Shown piece by piece: positions 9,670-18,585 of a DNA stretch of 64,000 nt. Source of the stretch: Vibrio litoralis DSM 17657 (GTDB taxonomy: Bacteria > Pseudomonadota > Gammaproteobacteria > Enterobacterales > Vibrionaceae); assembly GCF_000426765.1 (NCBI RefSeq), contig NZ_AUFZ01000016.1:62001-126000 (forward strand), read 5' to 3'. Below the pieces are notes generated by a model, which made no database searches, was not told where the DNA came from, and was given only the letters and a program-made list of their open reading frames with translations. Both the position numbers and the translations under genes were made by a program. The number at the start of each line of letters is the position of its first letter. Position 1 is the first letter of the stretch.

Positions 9670-10713
9670 ATGCCGAAGTCTAATGTAATTCCTTTTCCGC
9701 CAAAGCAGGAGCCAGTGCGGGATAGGCATCGTATTTCAGTTAATCTTTCAGGTCGCCATTCGGCAATGTCTTCTATTTCTCATGACTCAACTTCACCGCC
9801 AAAATCTTTCTCCGGACATGCCAGTCAGCGCACCCAATCCTATTGGTTAGCTCAATGGCGTTTGTATTACTCATTAACCAAACCCAAAGTGGTGATGTTA
9901 ATGCTGCTTACTGCTTTGGTAGGGATGTGTTTATCGCTTGATGGTAAATTGCCTCTGCAACCATTAGTACTAGGGCTGTTTGGCATTGGCTTAATGGCGG
10001 GCTCAGCCGCGGCCTTGAATCATTTAATTGATCGCCGAATTGATGGCTTAATGGCGCGCACTAAAAATCGACCATTACCTTCCGGGCAATTGCAAAATTG
10101 GAAGGTCATGCTGTTTGCTAGTGTGATTGGTGTGATTGGCTTTGTGACCTTATATTTCGGCGTGAATGGATTAACCGCTTGGCTGACTTTTGCTAGTTTG
10201 GTGGGTTATGCGGTGATTTATACCTTGTACCTGAAGCGAGCCACGCCACAAAACATTGTGATTGCAGGTATTGCCGGTGCGATGCCGCCCTTATTAGGCT
10301 GGACAGCCATGACTAACGAGCTTCACCCTCACGCTTGGTTATTGGTGATGATCATCTTCATTTGGACGCCGCCGCATTTTTGGGCACTGGCGATTCACCG
10401 TAAAGACGAGTATGCCAAAGCGGACATTCCAATGCTTCCAGTGACTCACGGGGTAGAGTTTACCAAAACCAGCGTACTGCTTTACACCATATTACTGATG
10501 ATGATTTGCACCTTGCCAGTGTTATTTGGCATGAGTGGCGTATTGTATGCCATAGCTTCTACCGCGTTATCGCTTGGCTTTGTTTATAAAGCGTGTGAGC
10601 TAAAATATTTCCCGAAACCAAACAGCGCAATGCAGACTTTTAAGTTTTCTATTTACCATTTGATGGGGTTATTTGTCGCCTTACTCGTCGATCATTATGT
10701 GCTCGTCGGTTAG
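9670..10713 (+). CDS. ctaB: Protoheme IX farnesyltransferase (heme O synthase)
   Basis: UbiA-family prenyltransferase that adds a farnesyl group to heme B, giving heme O. Signatures: [20 protein letters not shown] (first Asp-rich, Mg-diphosphate-binding motif) and [13 protein letters not shown] (second). It has the usual multi-helix membrane pattern. The first roughly 65 residues are soluble, Ser/His/Arg-rich and absent from most homologues. The ribosome site is TAGGAGGT. It follows ctaA and feeds heme O to it. No SCO gene follows it here. Confidence 0.94.
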   Translation: MPKSNVIPFPPKQEPVRDRHRISVNLSGRHSAMSSISHDSTSPPKSFSGHASQRTQSYWLAQWRLYYSLTKPKVVMLMLLTALVGMCLSLDGKLPLQPLVLGLFGIGLMAGSAAALNHLIDRRIDGLMARTKNRPLPSGQLQNWKVMLFASVIGVIGFVTLYFGVNGLTAWLTFASLVGYAVIYTLYLKRATPQNIVIAGIAGAMPPLLGWTAMTNELHPHAWLLVMIIFIWTPPHFWALAIHRKDEYAKADIPMLPVTHGVEFTKTSVLLYTILLMMICTLPVLFGMSGVLYAIASTALSLGFVYKACELKYFPKPNSAMQTFKFSIYHLMGLFVALLVDHYVLVG

Positions 10714-10826
10714 CTTCGATAACCACTTACTTATTGGTTTTGGTATTATTGGTTGATACTTAGGCGTTTTTTAAAAGATCGGTTAACATTGGTGTTAAGT
10801 TAATTTCAATTTCTTAAGGAATAACA

Positions 10827-11429
10827 ATGAAAAGCTTTGGTTCTGGCTTTAATAACTTTTTTGTCGGTTTATTCAGTGGGCTGCTATTGCCGATTGTGAT
10901 CATCATGGTCTTGCTATTTTTAACCGTCGATAAGATCACAAGCTTTGCTGAAAACGAAGCCATTGCACCGCTCTATCAACGTGGTGAGCAAACGCTAGAT
11001 AAAGTGGATACCTTGCTAACGACTCTAGATAGCAAAGTCGATAACGCTAATCTGCAAGATGTAAAACTCCTTGCCCCGCTAAAAGATGCCAACCTATTCC
11101 CTGAGTTAAAGCAAATTGCAGGTACGGTTTCAAAACTACGTGATGCTTCTGATTCAGAAAAACAAGAGATGCTTGAGAATCTAAAAGCCAAGCTAAAAAC
11201 CACGCTGCAAGAGAAATTCCCAGAAGATAAAGCCCAGCAGTTGGCGGATAACCTAGCTGGCATTGCCGATGTATTAGCGAGTAAAAAAGAAGCTTTGATG
11301 GAAAATAAAGAACAGCTGCTTGAGAAAAAAGAGCAATTAACCGAGAAGAAAGATGAGCTAGTTGAGCAAGCGCAAGAGACGAAAGAGCAAGTTCAAGAAA
11401 AGATGGAAGAAGTTAAGCAAGAGAATTAA
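10827..11429 (+). CDS. Membrane-anchored coiled-coil protein, function unknown
   Basis: A 200-residue protein with one membrane helix (about residues 12-35, VGLFSGLLLPIVIIMVLLFLTV) and a long charged C-terminal part. The last roughly 50 residues are almost pure Lys/Glu/Gln heptad-like sequence (repeats of KEQLxEKKE), a very likely coiled coil. I do not recognise a family. It sits at the end of the cox cluster before a terminator but is separated from ctaB by about 110 bases, so it may have its own promoter. A structural or scaffold role is only a guess. Confidence 0.7.
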   Translation: MKSFGSGFNNFFVGLFSGLLLPIVIIMVLLFLTVDKITSFAENEAIAPLYQRGEQTLDKVDTLLTTLDSKVDNANLQDVKLLAPLKDANLFPELKQIAGTVSKLRDASDSEKQEMLENLKAKLKTTLQEKFPEDKAQQLADNLAGIADVLASKKEALMENKEQLLEKKEQLTEKKDELVEQAQETKEQVQEKMEEVKQEN

Positions 11430-11453
11430 TCGCCCTTCTTACTAGATAAAGTT

Positions 11454-11487
11454 AAAGCCTGCTATTTATTTCATAGCAGGCTTTTTT
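11454..11487 (+). terminator. Terminator after the cox cluster
   Basis: Perfect 12-bp stem (11454-11465 with 11473-11484, 7-nt loop) ending in six T on the plus strand. It lies 25 bases after the coiled-coil gene and just before the convergent deacetylase stop. Confidence 0.85.
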
Positions 11488-11495
11488 GATTGCAT

Positions 11496-12818
11496 TTAAC
11501 GACAAGCCCTCACTTTCTGCCATGCAGACCAGCTTTTATCTTGTGGTTTTTCATTGTAAGACCACCACTTCGCCTGCCATTCAAACCCTGCATAGTTGAC
11601 GTTTTGAGTCTTACTATAAGAAGCACCTTTCATCCATTCAGCGGATTCACATCGAGCGGGTAGTGCTTGAGGGTTTTCCATCCAATTGACAAGTTCTAAG
11701 TGACTGACAATACGCACATCTTGCTTTGAAAGCGCGTAATCTAAGAAGTCTTCGATTGCTTGGCGACGCTCTGCGGCGGTAGAGGCGGTCGGTGACCACT
11801 GATCCATCTGATCATCGTATTGAGTTGAATGACCCAAAAATGTCATTGGTGCTTTATTGCCAGCTAAACGCATGTCGAGGTTATATTTTAAAATGGCCAA
11901 TACTTCTGGTCCGGTAAGTTGTGCCATATAAAATAAGTTGTAATCGCCAGCTTCAATCTTGCCAGACTGAACATCAAACCAATTCATCTTTTGTTGTATT
12001 TTGTCGCGCAGTGAATAATTAATGCCGTATTGTTTGGCGATTTGATCATCCGGCACGATTAAAGCATAGATGGGCACTTCCCATAATCCAGGATATTCTG
12101 TAATTGGCGGCTTTACTCCCCAACTGGCGGCAAGTTCGGCACCCGGACTACCGTTGTCGAGTGTATAAGGCCAATACTGGTTTCCTGCATGATGGCTTGG
12201 CTCATAGCCTTCTGAAATACTAGCGTCGTACTTGAACCCGTTTTGGTTTAAGTGAGCGAATAAAGCATCATTGTATTCTAAATAAGGCGAACGAAAGCCC
12301 ACCGCATTGGCATCGATCCCTTCTGCATCGGATGGAAATTCAGGATCGACTTGGGTAAATGGCTTACTCATGGCGATCTGACAATCATTGATTTGTTGTT
12401 GCCACTCTGCGGAAGTAAATTCCAAACCATGTAAATGATTGAGAGTATGGTTGGCCATTTCATGCCCGAGTAGGTTAGCTTGATACCAAGTTTCTTTAAC
12501 ATGACCTGCATTGGTGCCTTGTTCGCTAGCTGCGACTATCGCTTCACAAGTATTAAAAAACGTGGTGTGAATAGCCGAGCCATCAAAGGTTGCAGCATTG
12601 CCGTGCCCAGTTGGGTTTTGGCGCTTGCCCCACTGATCAAGTACCCAGTTTTGTCCGTCGACTAACGTGTTGTCATCAAAGGCAATGGCGATAAATTGAG
12701 GAGCATTTTCAGCGGCAATGCCAGCTGGTGGAAGTTGTGAAGGGGCTTGGTTGGCAGCATGGCTATAAAATGACATAGCTGCCAGTCCTAAGCTTAAAGT
12801 AAACCCTTGTTTAATCAT
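11496..12818 (-). CDS. Secreted chitin-oligosaccharide deacetylase with C-terminal chitin-binding module
   Basis: Polysaccharide deacetylase (NodB/CE4) family enzyme that removes an acetyl group from chitin oligosaccharides. Signal peptide about residues 1-22 (LSLGLAAMSFYSHA). The CE4 motifs are visible: AIAFDDN near residue 46 (metal and catalytic Asp) and GHEMANHTLNH near residue 117 (metal His pair). The C-terminus from about residue 388 (CESAEWMKGASYSKTQNV to the end, Trp-rich with paired Cys) is a carbohydrate-binding module of the CBM5/12 type. Length and layout match the Vibrio deacetylases that make the GlcNAc-GlcN signal for chitinase induction. A strong AAGGAG site sets the start. 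It is monocistronic. Confidence 0.9.
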   Translation of the reverse strand: MIKQGFTLSLGLAAMSFYSHAANQAPSQLPPAGIAAENAPQFIAIAFDDNTLVDGQNWVLDQWGKRQNPTGHGNAATFDGSAIHTTFFNTCEAIVAASEQGTNAGHVKETWYQANLLGHEMANHTLNHLHGLEFTSAEWQQQINDCQIAMSKPFTQVDPEFPSDAEGIDANAVGFRSPYLEYNDALFAHLNQNGFKYDASISEGYEPSHHAGNQYWPYTLDNGSPGAELAASWGVKPPITEYPGLWEVPIYALIVPDDQIAKQYGINYSLRDKIQQKMNWFDVQSGKIEAGDYNLFYMAQLTGPEVLAILKYNLDMRLAGNKAPMTFLGHSTQYDDQMDQWSPTASTAAERRQAIEDFLDYALSKQDVRIVSHLELVNWMENPQALPARCESAEWMKGASYSKTQNVNYAGFEWQAKWWSYNEKPQDKSWSAWQKVRACR

Positions 12819-12984
12819 TATTTTCTCCTTTCTTAATAAAACTCGGACTAATCATAGAAAGAAGAAAAATATCGTGTGTAAAGACTACTCTTAATGGAAT
12901 CAATATTGAATTTACAATGTAAATAAGCGATTTGTAGATTGCTTTAATGGAATCGAAATATTCTTTTTAGAGCTCTATTTCTTT

Positions 12985-13572
12985 TTAGAACATCATCGGC
13001 GCAATGGAGAGCACTAACAATCCCGCCATTGAATAGTTAAACCACTTCACGCGTAGTGGGCTATCAAGCCAGATTTGCAGTTTTTGCCCAGCATAAGTCC
13101 ACAACGTGGCGGACGGCATATTCACCAAGCCAAACATCAGTGACACGATTAACACACCTTGCCAGTTATTGAGGGTGTTATAAACACTGACAGCGGTGAT
13201 CGCCATAGTCCATGCTTTGGGGTTGATCCATTGAAAGTAACAGGCAGCCAAAAAGCTCATTGGTTGATATTCGGCATTTTGAGACCCGGGCTGTGCGCGA
13301 GCAATTTTTAATGCCAAATAAAAGAGATAAGCAATACAAGCAATATTGAGCACTTGGTGTAACACTGGATACAACTGAAACAGGCCCATCAAACCAACCC
13401 CGACCAGAAGTACCATAAAGCTAAAACCAAACACAATGCCGAGCATGTGTGGAACGGTGCGCAGAAAGCCAATGTTAGCACCAGAGGTCATCAACATAAT
13501 GTTGTTAGGGCCGGGTGAGGCGGTTGAGACTAGAACAAAAGTAAATAATGCGAGCAGTTGTTGAATATCCAT
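12985..13572 (-). CDS. LysE/RhtB family amino-acid exporter
   Basis: A 195-residue inner-membrane protein with five to six helices and the LysE-family start, VLVSTASPGPNNIMLMTSGAN, with its conserved SPGPN motif. Such proteins export amino acids or related metabolites; the substrate cannot be read from sequence. It is transcribed divergently from an Lrp/AsnC regulator 110 bases away, a classic exporter/Lrp-type sensor arrangement as in lysE-lysG or lrp-linked exporters, so regulation by that neighbour is likely. Confidence 0.9.
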   Translation of the reverse strand: MDIQQLLALFTFVLVSTASPGPNNIMLMTSGANIGFLRTVPHMLGIVFGFSFMVLLVGVGLMGLFQLYPVLHQVLNIACIAYLFYLALKIARAQPGSQNAEYQPMSFLAACYFQWINPKAWTMAITAVSVYNTLNNWQGVLIVSLMFGLVNMPSATLWTYAGQKLQIWLDSPLRVKWFNYSMAGLLVLSIAPMMF

Positions 13573-13682
13573 TTCTTCGTTTCCATTTGGTGTGACTGTT
13601 CCTTGTATATTATTGGGTTTGTGGCTACATTTTATGTCTATTTGATGTGTTATTTAGATAAAGTGAGCAACAAAGTTAAGCT

Positions 13683-14123
13683 ATGGATAGATTTGACGAA
13701 AGAATATTGCAGGAGCTTCAAGCGGATGGTCGATTATCCAATGTTGAGTTGTCGGAACGAATTGGTTTATCGCCTTCTGCGACGTTAAGGCGAGTCCAAG
13801 AACTGGAACGCCAAGAAGTGATCAGTGGATATCGAGCGGTGCTTAATTCAGAGAAATTAGGGATTGGCTTTATTGCCTATGTCACGATTGGACTATCAGA
13901 TCATAGTCAAAAATCACAGCGTGGATTTGAGCAAGAAGTGATGTTGGCAAAAGAAGTCACCGAATGTCATAACATCACGGGTGCGAATGAGTATCTGCTG
14001 AGAGTAGAAACCAAAGATTTGACACGTTATAAACGCTTTCATTCTGAGGTGTTAGGTGAGATCCCGCAGGTGAATACCATAACGACGTTAGTAGTGATGG
14101 ATACCCCGAAAGATACCCGTTAA
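13683..14123 (+). CDS. Lrp/AsnC family transcriptional regulator
   Basis: A 146-residue regulator. N-terminal helix-turn-helix (about residues 5-50, ILQELQADGRLSNVELSERI then LSPSATLRRVQEL), followed by the RAM ligand-binding domain (VTECHNITGANEYLLRVET, with the G-x-x-D/E-Y-like core typical of Lrp). It is divergent from the LysE exporter, which is its probable target. A ten-codon reading frame with an excellent ribosome site follows ten bases after its stop. Confidence 0.92.
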   Translation: MDRFDERILQELQADGRLSNVELSERIGLSPSATLRRVQELERQEVISGYRAVLNSEKLGIGFIAYVTIGLSDHSQKSQRGFEQEVMLAKEVTECHNITGANEYLLRVETKDLTRYKRFHSEVLGEIPQVNTITTLVVMDTPKDTR

Positions 14124-14132
14124 GGAGTGACT

Positions 14133-14165
14133 ATGATTCAAGTGCAATTTACCGGTTTGCTTTAG
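14133..14165 (+). pseudogene. Ten-codon ORF with strong ribosome site, likely stub of a lost gene
   Basis: ATG at 14133 is preceded by TAAGGAGTGACT, an ideal Shine-Dalgarno overlapping the Lrp stop, yet it encodes only MIQVQFTGLL before TAG. The good initiation signal with no gene behind it suggests the 5' remnant of a gene co-transcribed with lrp that was deleted or replaced, or a translated micropeptide. Its stop overlaps the convergent MFS stop. Confidence 0.35.
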
Positions 14166-15367
14166 CTTACTGGAACTTTAGTTTCTTTTTGCGTGCGGCG
14201 ACTGACGAGCAACACCAACATCATGACTAACGCAGTGCAGCAATAAAAAATGCCGAGATCGCTTTGACTAGCAACAAAGTTGCGCACTAAGAACTCGCCA
14301 AAGAAGCCAGCGATACACATTTGAATAGAACCGGATAATGCCGAAACGGCGCCAACGCGATTTGGGTGTGGTTCTAACAGCATCGACATTGAAATTGGGA
14401 AACTCATGCCTTGCGCAACCGTTAATAAGGTAAACGCGCCAATTAGGTGAAAAGCAGAAAGTGGCATCATCAGCAACCAGATCCCCGCAACTACCATCAA
14501 GCTAAATGCGATACACAACAGGCGAGCTTGCGAGAAATACTTATGCAGGCGGTTAACCGTCACGCTACCAATTAATAATCCTGCCGATGGAATGATCATT
14601 GCTTCACCGTAGTCAGATACCGTCATCCCCAATTGTTTTTGCAACAAAAAAGGTAAAACAGACAGCGAGACAACCGCGCCTAAATAGCTGATCCAGTTAT
14701 AACTTGCACTAGACACCACTTGCTTACAGGTGATCAGTTCACCATAACCTTTCAATACTTTGACCGGATTAAAGCGGCTTTTAGGGTAGGGCAAGGTTTC
14801 TGGCAGCACTTTCCAGCCGAGAGTGACAATCGCAATTAAATACACCAGCACTGCACTAAACACACTTTGCCAGCCAACATGATAGGCGAGCCAACCACCA
14901 AATACGGGCGAGATGATCGGTAAAATAGAAGCGGTAATCGAGAGATAAGATAACGCTTTGGTTAAGTCAGGGCCATTATAGCTATCGCGCAATACACTAC
15001 GCCCGAGTACCGAAGCACTACCAGCCCCTAGACCTTGCAGAAAACGCCCAAACAATAAAGCTTCAAAGCTGGTTGCCCATAACACACAGATCAAGGTACC
15101 TAGTAGGTACACGCCTTGTCCTGCTAGAAAGACCGGTCGACGACCAATCGCATCGGATAACGGCCCATAAAATAGCTGTGATAAGCCAAAGCTAATTAAA
15201 AAGAAGGTGACGATAGACTGAACTTGCGCTTGGGAAACCGCTAAATCATGGCTGATTAAAGGCAAAGAGGGCAGATAAATGCTTACACCAACTTGACCCG
15301 TTGCGATGATCATCATTGCGAGCAAAAGTGGTGTTTTTTTAAAGGCGTTTATCGTTTCTGTTTTCAT
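14162..15367 (-). CDS. Bcr/CflA-type MFS drug/metabolite exporter
   Basis: A 401-residue 12-helix major facilitator. The start IYLPSLPLISHDLAVS, the motif LSQLFYGPLSDAIGRRPVFL (motif A of drug:H+ antiporters), and GLGAGSASVLGRSVLRD (motif C-like) place it in the Bcr/CflA efflux group. I start it at ATG 15367 (MKTETINAFKK). A longer reading would translate into the adjacent repeat. It is divergent from a LysR gene, the likely regulator. Its upstream region, including any promoter, overlaps the structured repeat at 15374-15638. Confidence 0.9.
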   Translation of the reverse strand: MKTETINAFKKTPLLLAMMIIATGQVGVSIYLPSLPLISHDLAVSQAQVQSIVTFFLISFGLSQLFYGPLSDAIGRRPVFLAGQGVYLLGTLICVLWATSFEALLFGRFLQGLGAGSASVLGRSVLRDSYNGPDLTKALSYLSITASILPIISPVFGGWLAYHVGWQSVFSAVLVYLIAIVTLGWKVLPETLPYPKSRFNPVKVLKGYGELITCKQVVSSASYNWISYLGAVVSLSVLPFLLQKQLGMTVSDYGEAMIIPSAGLLIGSVTVNRLHKYFSQARLLCIAFSLMVVAGIWLLMMPLSAFHLIGAFTLLTVAQGMSFPISMSMLLEPHPNRVGAVSALSGSIQMCIAGFFGEFLVRNFVASQSDLGIFYCCTALVMMLVLLVSRRTQKETKVPVS

Positions 15368-15373
15368 GTAACC

Positions 15374-15638
15374 ATACCCAAGTAACTTCAAGGTGCGAGT
15401 TTCAGCAAGAATAAAACAAGCTTTAGGCAAGACAAATTGAACATGATCATAGTCATTCTATCTCTGTTCAATTTAACGCAGCATAAAGCTTGTTTTAACT
15501 TGCCCTTCGGGAGCTTCATTCAAACCTTTATGCCGCGTCAGATTGGTTTGAAAGGTGCCTACATTCCTTCGCCAATCTTCCTTGCTTAAAGGTTTGGATG
15601 ATAGCTCTGAATTCTGCATCTTGAAGTCACTTGGGTAT
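15374..15638. repeat. 265-bp structured inverted-repeat element (MITE/REP-like, Vibrio type)
   Basis: The ends are 23-nt inverted repeats with two mismatches (left arm beginning ATACCCAAGTAACTTCAAGG, right arm 15616-15638). Inside are two further nested palindromes: 15413-15425 with 15484-15496 and 15434-15442 with 15466-15474, then TCAAACCTTTA with TAAAGGTTTGGA. It has no coding capacity of its own. From memory such elements recur in Vibrio intergenic regions, but I could not search for copies. It fills almost all of the MFS/LysR gap. Confidence 0.75.
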
Positions 15639-15719
15639 AGTGTACTTTGGTGAATATAAAATGATAATAGGCTCAACAGGAAAGAGATTGAGTCTATTTG
15701 GGAAATAATGGAGTGGTCG

Positions 15720-16628
15720 ATGGATTGGATTGAATCGGTAAAAACCTATATTCGAGTAGTCGAAGAAGGCAGCTTTAATCAAGCAGCACGCCGTTTGAAT
15801 ACCACTAGCTCAGCGGTAAGTAAGCGCATACATTTTTTAGAAGAACGAATTGGGGTACAACTACTCAAACGCACCACGCGCTCATTAAGCCAAACTGAAG
15901 CTGGCGCGATGTTTTATCAGCGTGGTAAAGCACAGGTCGAACAATGGCAATCGCTGGTGGATGAAACACGTTCAATCAATCAAACCCCAACTGGAATGCT
16001 ACGAGTTGGTGCTACGCTCGCATTAGGCTCTAAGTTTTTCATGCGCTATGTTGATGACTTTCTCCATCAATACCCACAAATTAAAGTGCAGTTGATCACT
16101 ACACTCCCCGGTCAATTGCCGGAGCTGAGCTTTGATATTTACATTGGTCGTGAAATTGAAAACCTCGATACTTTAAGTTTTCGCGCGGCCCCTTTAATTG
16201 ACTATCAATCTGGCTTCTATGCTGCGCCAAGTTACTTAAAGCAATATGGTGAGCCACAGACGATCGATGATTTAACTCACCACAACATGCTGATTTGGGG
16301 TGAAAAAGTCGAACGAGAAGTCAGGCTAACGACCCTAGGTGAACGCAGCAAGAAAGTGCGCTTAACCGGTAACTTCTCGACGACTAATCCTGAAGCGTTA
16401 TTTCACAGTGCTAAACGCGGCATGGGGATTATTTTATCCAACCAAGTGATGCTGCAAGAAGAAATAGAGCGTGGTGAATTGGTTCGAGTACTACCGAATG
16501 TCACGTCGGATCATACGCGAGTTTATGCTTATTATCCGAAGCTGGATTATGAACATACCCGTACTCAATTATTTGTGGAATATTTAAAGCAGAGATTGGA
16601 AACCGAGAAAGATGTGAAGGTTGTGTAA
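15720..16628 (+). CDS. LysR family transcriptional regulator
   Basis: A 302-residue LysR protein. N-terminal winged helix (MDWIESVKTYIRVVEEGSFN, then AARRLNTTSSAVSKRIHFLE) and a periplasmic-binding-like effector domain with substrate-binding fold strands (LLRVGATLALG-like, LSFDIYIGREIENLDT). I start it at ATG 15720, six bases after GGAG; ATG 15708 is an alternative adding four residues. It is divergent from the Bcr/CflA exporter, its probable target. Confidence 0.9.
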   Translation: MDWIESVKTYIRVVEEGSFNQAARRLNTTSSAVSKRIHFLEERIGVQLLKRTTRSLSQTEAGAMFYQRGKAQVEQWQSLVDETRSINQTPTGMLRVGATLALGSKFFMRYVDDFLHQYPQIKVQLITTLPGQLPELSFDIYIGREIENLDTLSFRAAPLIDYQSGFYAAPSYLKQYGEPQTIDDLTHHNMLIWGEKVEREVRLTTLGERSKKVRLTGNFSTTNPEALFHSAKRGMGIILSNQVMLQEEIERGELVRVLPNVTSDHTRVYAYYPKLDYEHTRTQLFVEYLKQRLETEKDVKVV

Positions 16629-16660
16629 AGCCTTACGACTAAAATTGAGAGCAAAAAAAT

Positions 16661-16681
16661 AGGGCTGAATTAGTCAGCCCT
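16661..16681 (-). terminator. Terminator between LysR and 83-aa gene
   Basis: Stem of 8 bp (16661-16668 with 16674-16681, 5-nt loop). On the minus strand it is followed by seven T, so it serves the 16723-16974 gene. It may also end the LysR message on the plus strand, although less efficiently. Confidence 0.75.
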
Positions 16682-16722
16682 TAGTTAACATTGGAAAATA
16701 TTAATAATCGAAAATTAAAAGC

Positions 16723-16974
16723 CTAGTGCGCTTTTTTCGGCCCGTTACGTACGATATCTTTACCGTTATCAAACACCTCTTGAGTGACCCAGCGACCAAG
16801 CAATAATTGGTGCTTATCATCTAAAACCGCAACAAATGGGCGACCATTGCTGTTATTGGTTGCCAGCGCTACACCAGTGACATTTTCCAGCCCAAGGCCA
16901 CCGTTTTCCACTAAGCGCAGAAACGTTTCTAGATCGTCTAGGGTTTCAATTACTAGGTTATCGTCAATCATCAT
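16723..16974 (-). CDS. Hypothetical protein, 83 aa
   Basis: Small acidic protein with no signal peptide or membrane helix. It opens with a helical acidic stretch (VIETLDDLETFLRLVENGG), then a likely beta-rich middle with VTGVALATNNSNGRPFVAVLDD. I do not recognise the family. Two ATG codons in tandem mark the start. It has its own terminator and reads as a stand-alone gene. Confidence 0.65.
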   Translation of the reverse strand: MMIDDNLVIETLDDLETFLRLVENGGLGLENVTGVALATNNSNGRPFVAVLDDKHQLLLGRWVTQEVFDNGKDIVRNGPKKAH

Positions 16975-17062
16975 TCTTACTCTATTAACACGTTATGTGC
17001 GTAGGATAACAGGTATAAGAAGATCGATAAATATATCCTATATCCAAACATTGTTGCTCAGT

Positions 17063-17689
17063 TTAGCCATACAACTCGTTTTTTACTGAATGATCATATT
17101 TTTGATCAATGAGATTTGAGGATTTTGAATCTAAGCTATTTAACGCTGCGAAGATCTTACCTGGAGTGGGTAATGAGGATTTATCAATACGAGCTTCGGC
17201 TTCCCATAATTTGGCGCGATTTAATGCTTTTCCACAATGAAACAGTACTTCATTTATAGTAATCACTATCGCCGTTTTAGGTACTTTGTTTCCCTCCGCA
17301 AGCGTGGTTAAAAGTGCTTCATCGTTACTGACTTTGGCTGTGCCATTAATGCGCATAAAAACGCTTAATCCGGGAAATAAAAATAACATACCAATCCGAT
17401 TATCATCGACTAGGTTACGCATTGACTCGATACGGTTATTACCCGGCCAATCCGCAAACGCAATGGTATGGCTATCTAATACATGAACAAAACCGGGAGA
17501 CCCACCACGAGGCGACGCATCTAGGCCTTGTTTTCGTCCTGACGCTAGACAAAAAAATGTCGCTTGAGCGAGGTACTCAATATGAAAAGACATAAGCTCA
17601 TGGGTGACGGCTTTTTGGATTGGTTCTGATGGTGGTTCATATAATTCATCAAGATCAGTATTGTTAAGGGAAGAGTATGACTTCGGCAT
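17063..17689 (-). CDS. Pyridoxamine 5'-phosphate oxidase-related FMN-binding protein
   Basis: A 208-residue split-barrel flavin protein of the PPOX-like group, not PdxH itself. Evidence: FFCLASGRKQGLDASPRGG (flavin-phosphate contact region), DSHTIAFADWPGNNRIESMRN (typical D-x-P-GN-R core) and IGMLFLFPG. Homologues are often annotated MSMEG_1061-type FMN oxidoreductases with undefined substrate. The start at 17689 follows AAGGACACTATC. It is divergent from an AraC regulator 101 bases away, which may control it. Confidence 0.82.
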   Translation of the reverse strand: MPKSYSSLNNTDLDELYEPPSEPIQKAVTHELMSFHIEYLAQATFFCLASGRKQGLDASPRGGSPGFVHVLDSHTIAFADWPGNNRIESMRNLVDDNRIGMLFLFPGLSVFMRINGTAKVSNDEALLTTLAEGNKVPKTAIVITINEVLFHCGKALNRAKLWEAEARIDKSSLPTPGKIFAALNSLDSKSSNLIDQKYDHSVKNELYG

Positions 17690-17790
17690 GATAGTGTCCT
17701 TGAAGGCTTGGTATTGTGGCAAGTAGAATAGCAAGCTCAATATTGCCGTGCTAAGCTATTACGGCCATTTAATAGTGATTTGATGCCATT

Positions 17791-18549
17791 TTGAAAGATA
17801 ACCCAAACCTTAAAAAAACAGAGCCGATAATTATGGCTCGATATGATGATGCGCCTATAGAGAAGCGTAGTTTTGGCATGCATAGTCATCCGCGTGGCCA
17901 ATTGTCGGGGTTAAGTAAAGGTTTGTTGACCACCGGGACAGACAAGGAAACATGGGTAGTCTCAAGTGAGCATGCTATCTGGATCCCACCTAAGCAGGCG
18001 CATTATGGTTATAGCCAAGGTGCATCAGATGTGTGGAGTTGTTATATTTCAGAAGCATACTGCCAATACTTACCGCAATACCCTTGTATGGTGAAAGCCT
18101 CTGGTTTATTGCGTGAAGCGGTGATTAGAGCATCGCAATGGACGGGGACTGATCTTGATGAAAGCCAATTACGCATCACCCAAGTTATTTTAGATGAACT
18201 AAAAGCGGCAGAGATTAATGCATTCGACCTTCCTATGCCTAGTACTGCTACTTTAATTCGAATTGCTCGTGCGTTAATTGATAATCCTGGAGATCGGAAA
18301 AGCGTTGAGCAGTGGGCGCAATGGGCTGGAATTTCGGTAAGAACATTAAGTCGTAAGTTTGTGATTGAAACCGGTTATACCTATACCGCATGGCGTCAAC
18401 GAGCGCGCTTAATGAGATCGCTTGAAATGTTAGCGTCTGGCGAAGCTGTCACTAATATTGCACTTGATTTAGGGTATGACAGTGTAAGTGCCTTCATTGC
18501 TTTATTTAAAACCATTTTTGGGGTAACCCCATCAAATTATAATTTTTGA
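17791..18549 (+). CDS. AraC family transcriptional regulator
   Basis: A 252-residue regulator with an N-terminal cupin-like sensor (FGMHSHPRGQLSGLSKG, AIWIPPKQAHYG) and a C-terminal double helix-turn-helix (SVEQWAQWAGISVRTLSRKF and AVTNIALDLGYDSVSAFIAL). The cupin His-x-His plus PPxxxH pattern is that of RhaR/AraC-type regulators responding to small molecules. The start is TTG 17791. ATG 17833 is a possible shorter start. Divergent from the flavin enzyme gene. Confidence 0.88.
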   Translation: MKDNPNLKKTEPIIMARYDDAPIEKRSFGMHSHPRGQLSGLSKGLLTTGTDKETWVVSSEHAIWIPPKQAHYGYSQGASDVWSCYISEAYCQYLPQYPCMVKASGLLREAVIRASQWTGTDLDESQLRITQVILDELKAAEINAFDLPMPSTATLIRIARALIDNPGDRKSVEQWAQWAGISVRTLSRKFVIETGYTYTAWRQRARLMRSLEMLASGEAVTNIALDLGYDSVSAFIALFKTIFGVTPSNYNF

Positions 18550-18585
18550 GTTAACGCTTGTGAAATGATTGAGAGAAAAGAAAAA

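Noticed and set aside
15473..15676. A 67-codon minus-strand reading frame inside the structured repeat
   Set aside because: It is entirely inside palindromic repeat sequence, has no ribosome site and no protein-like composition.
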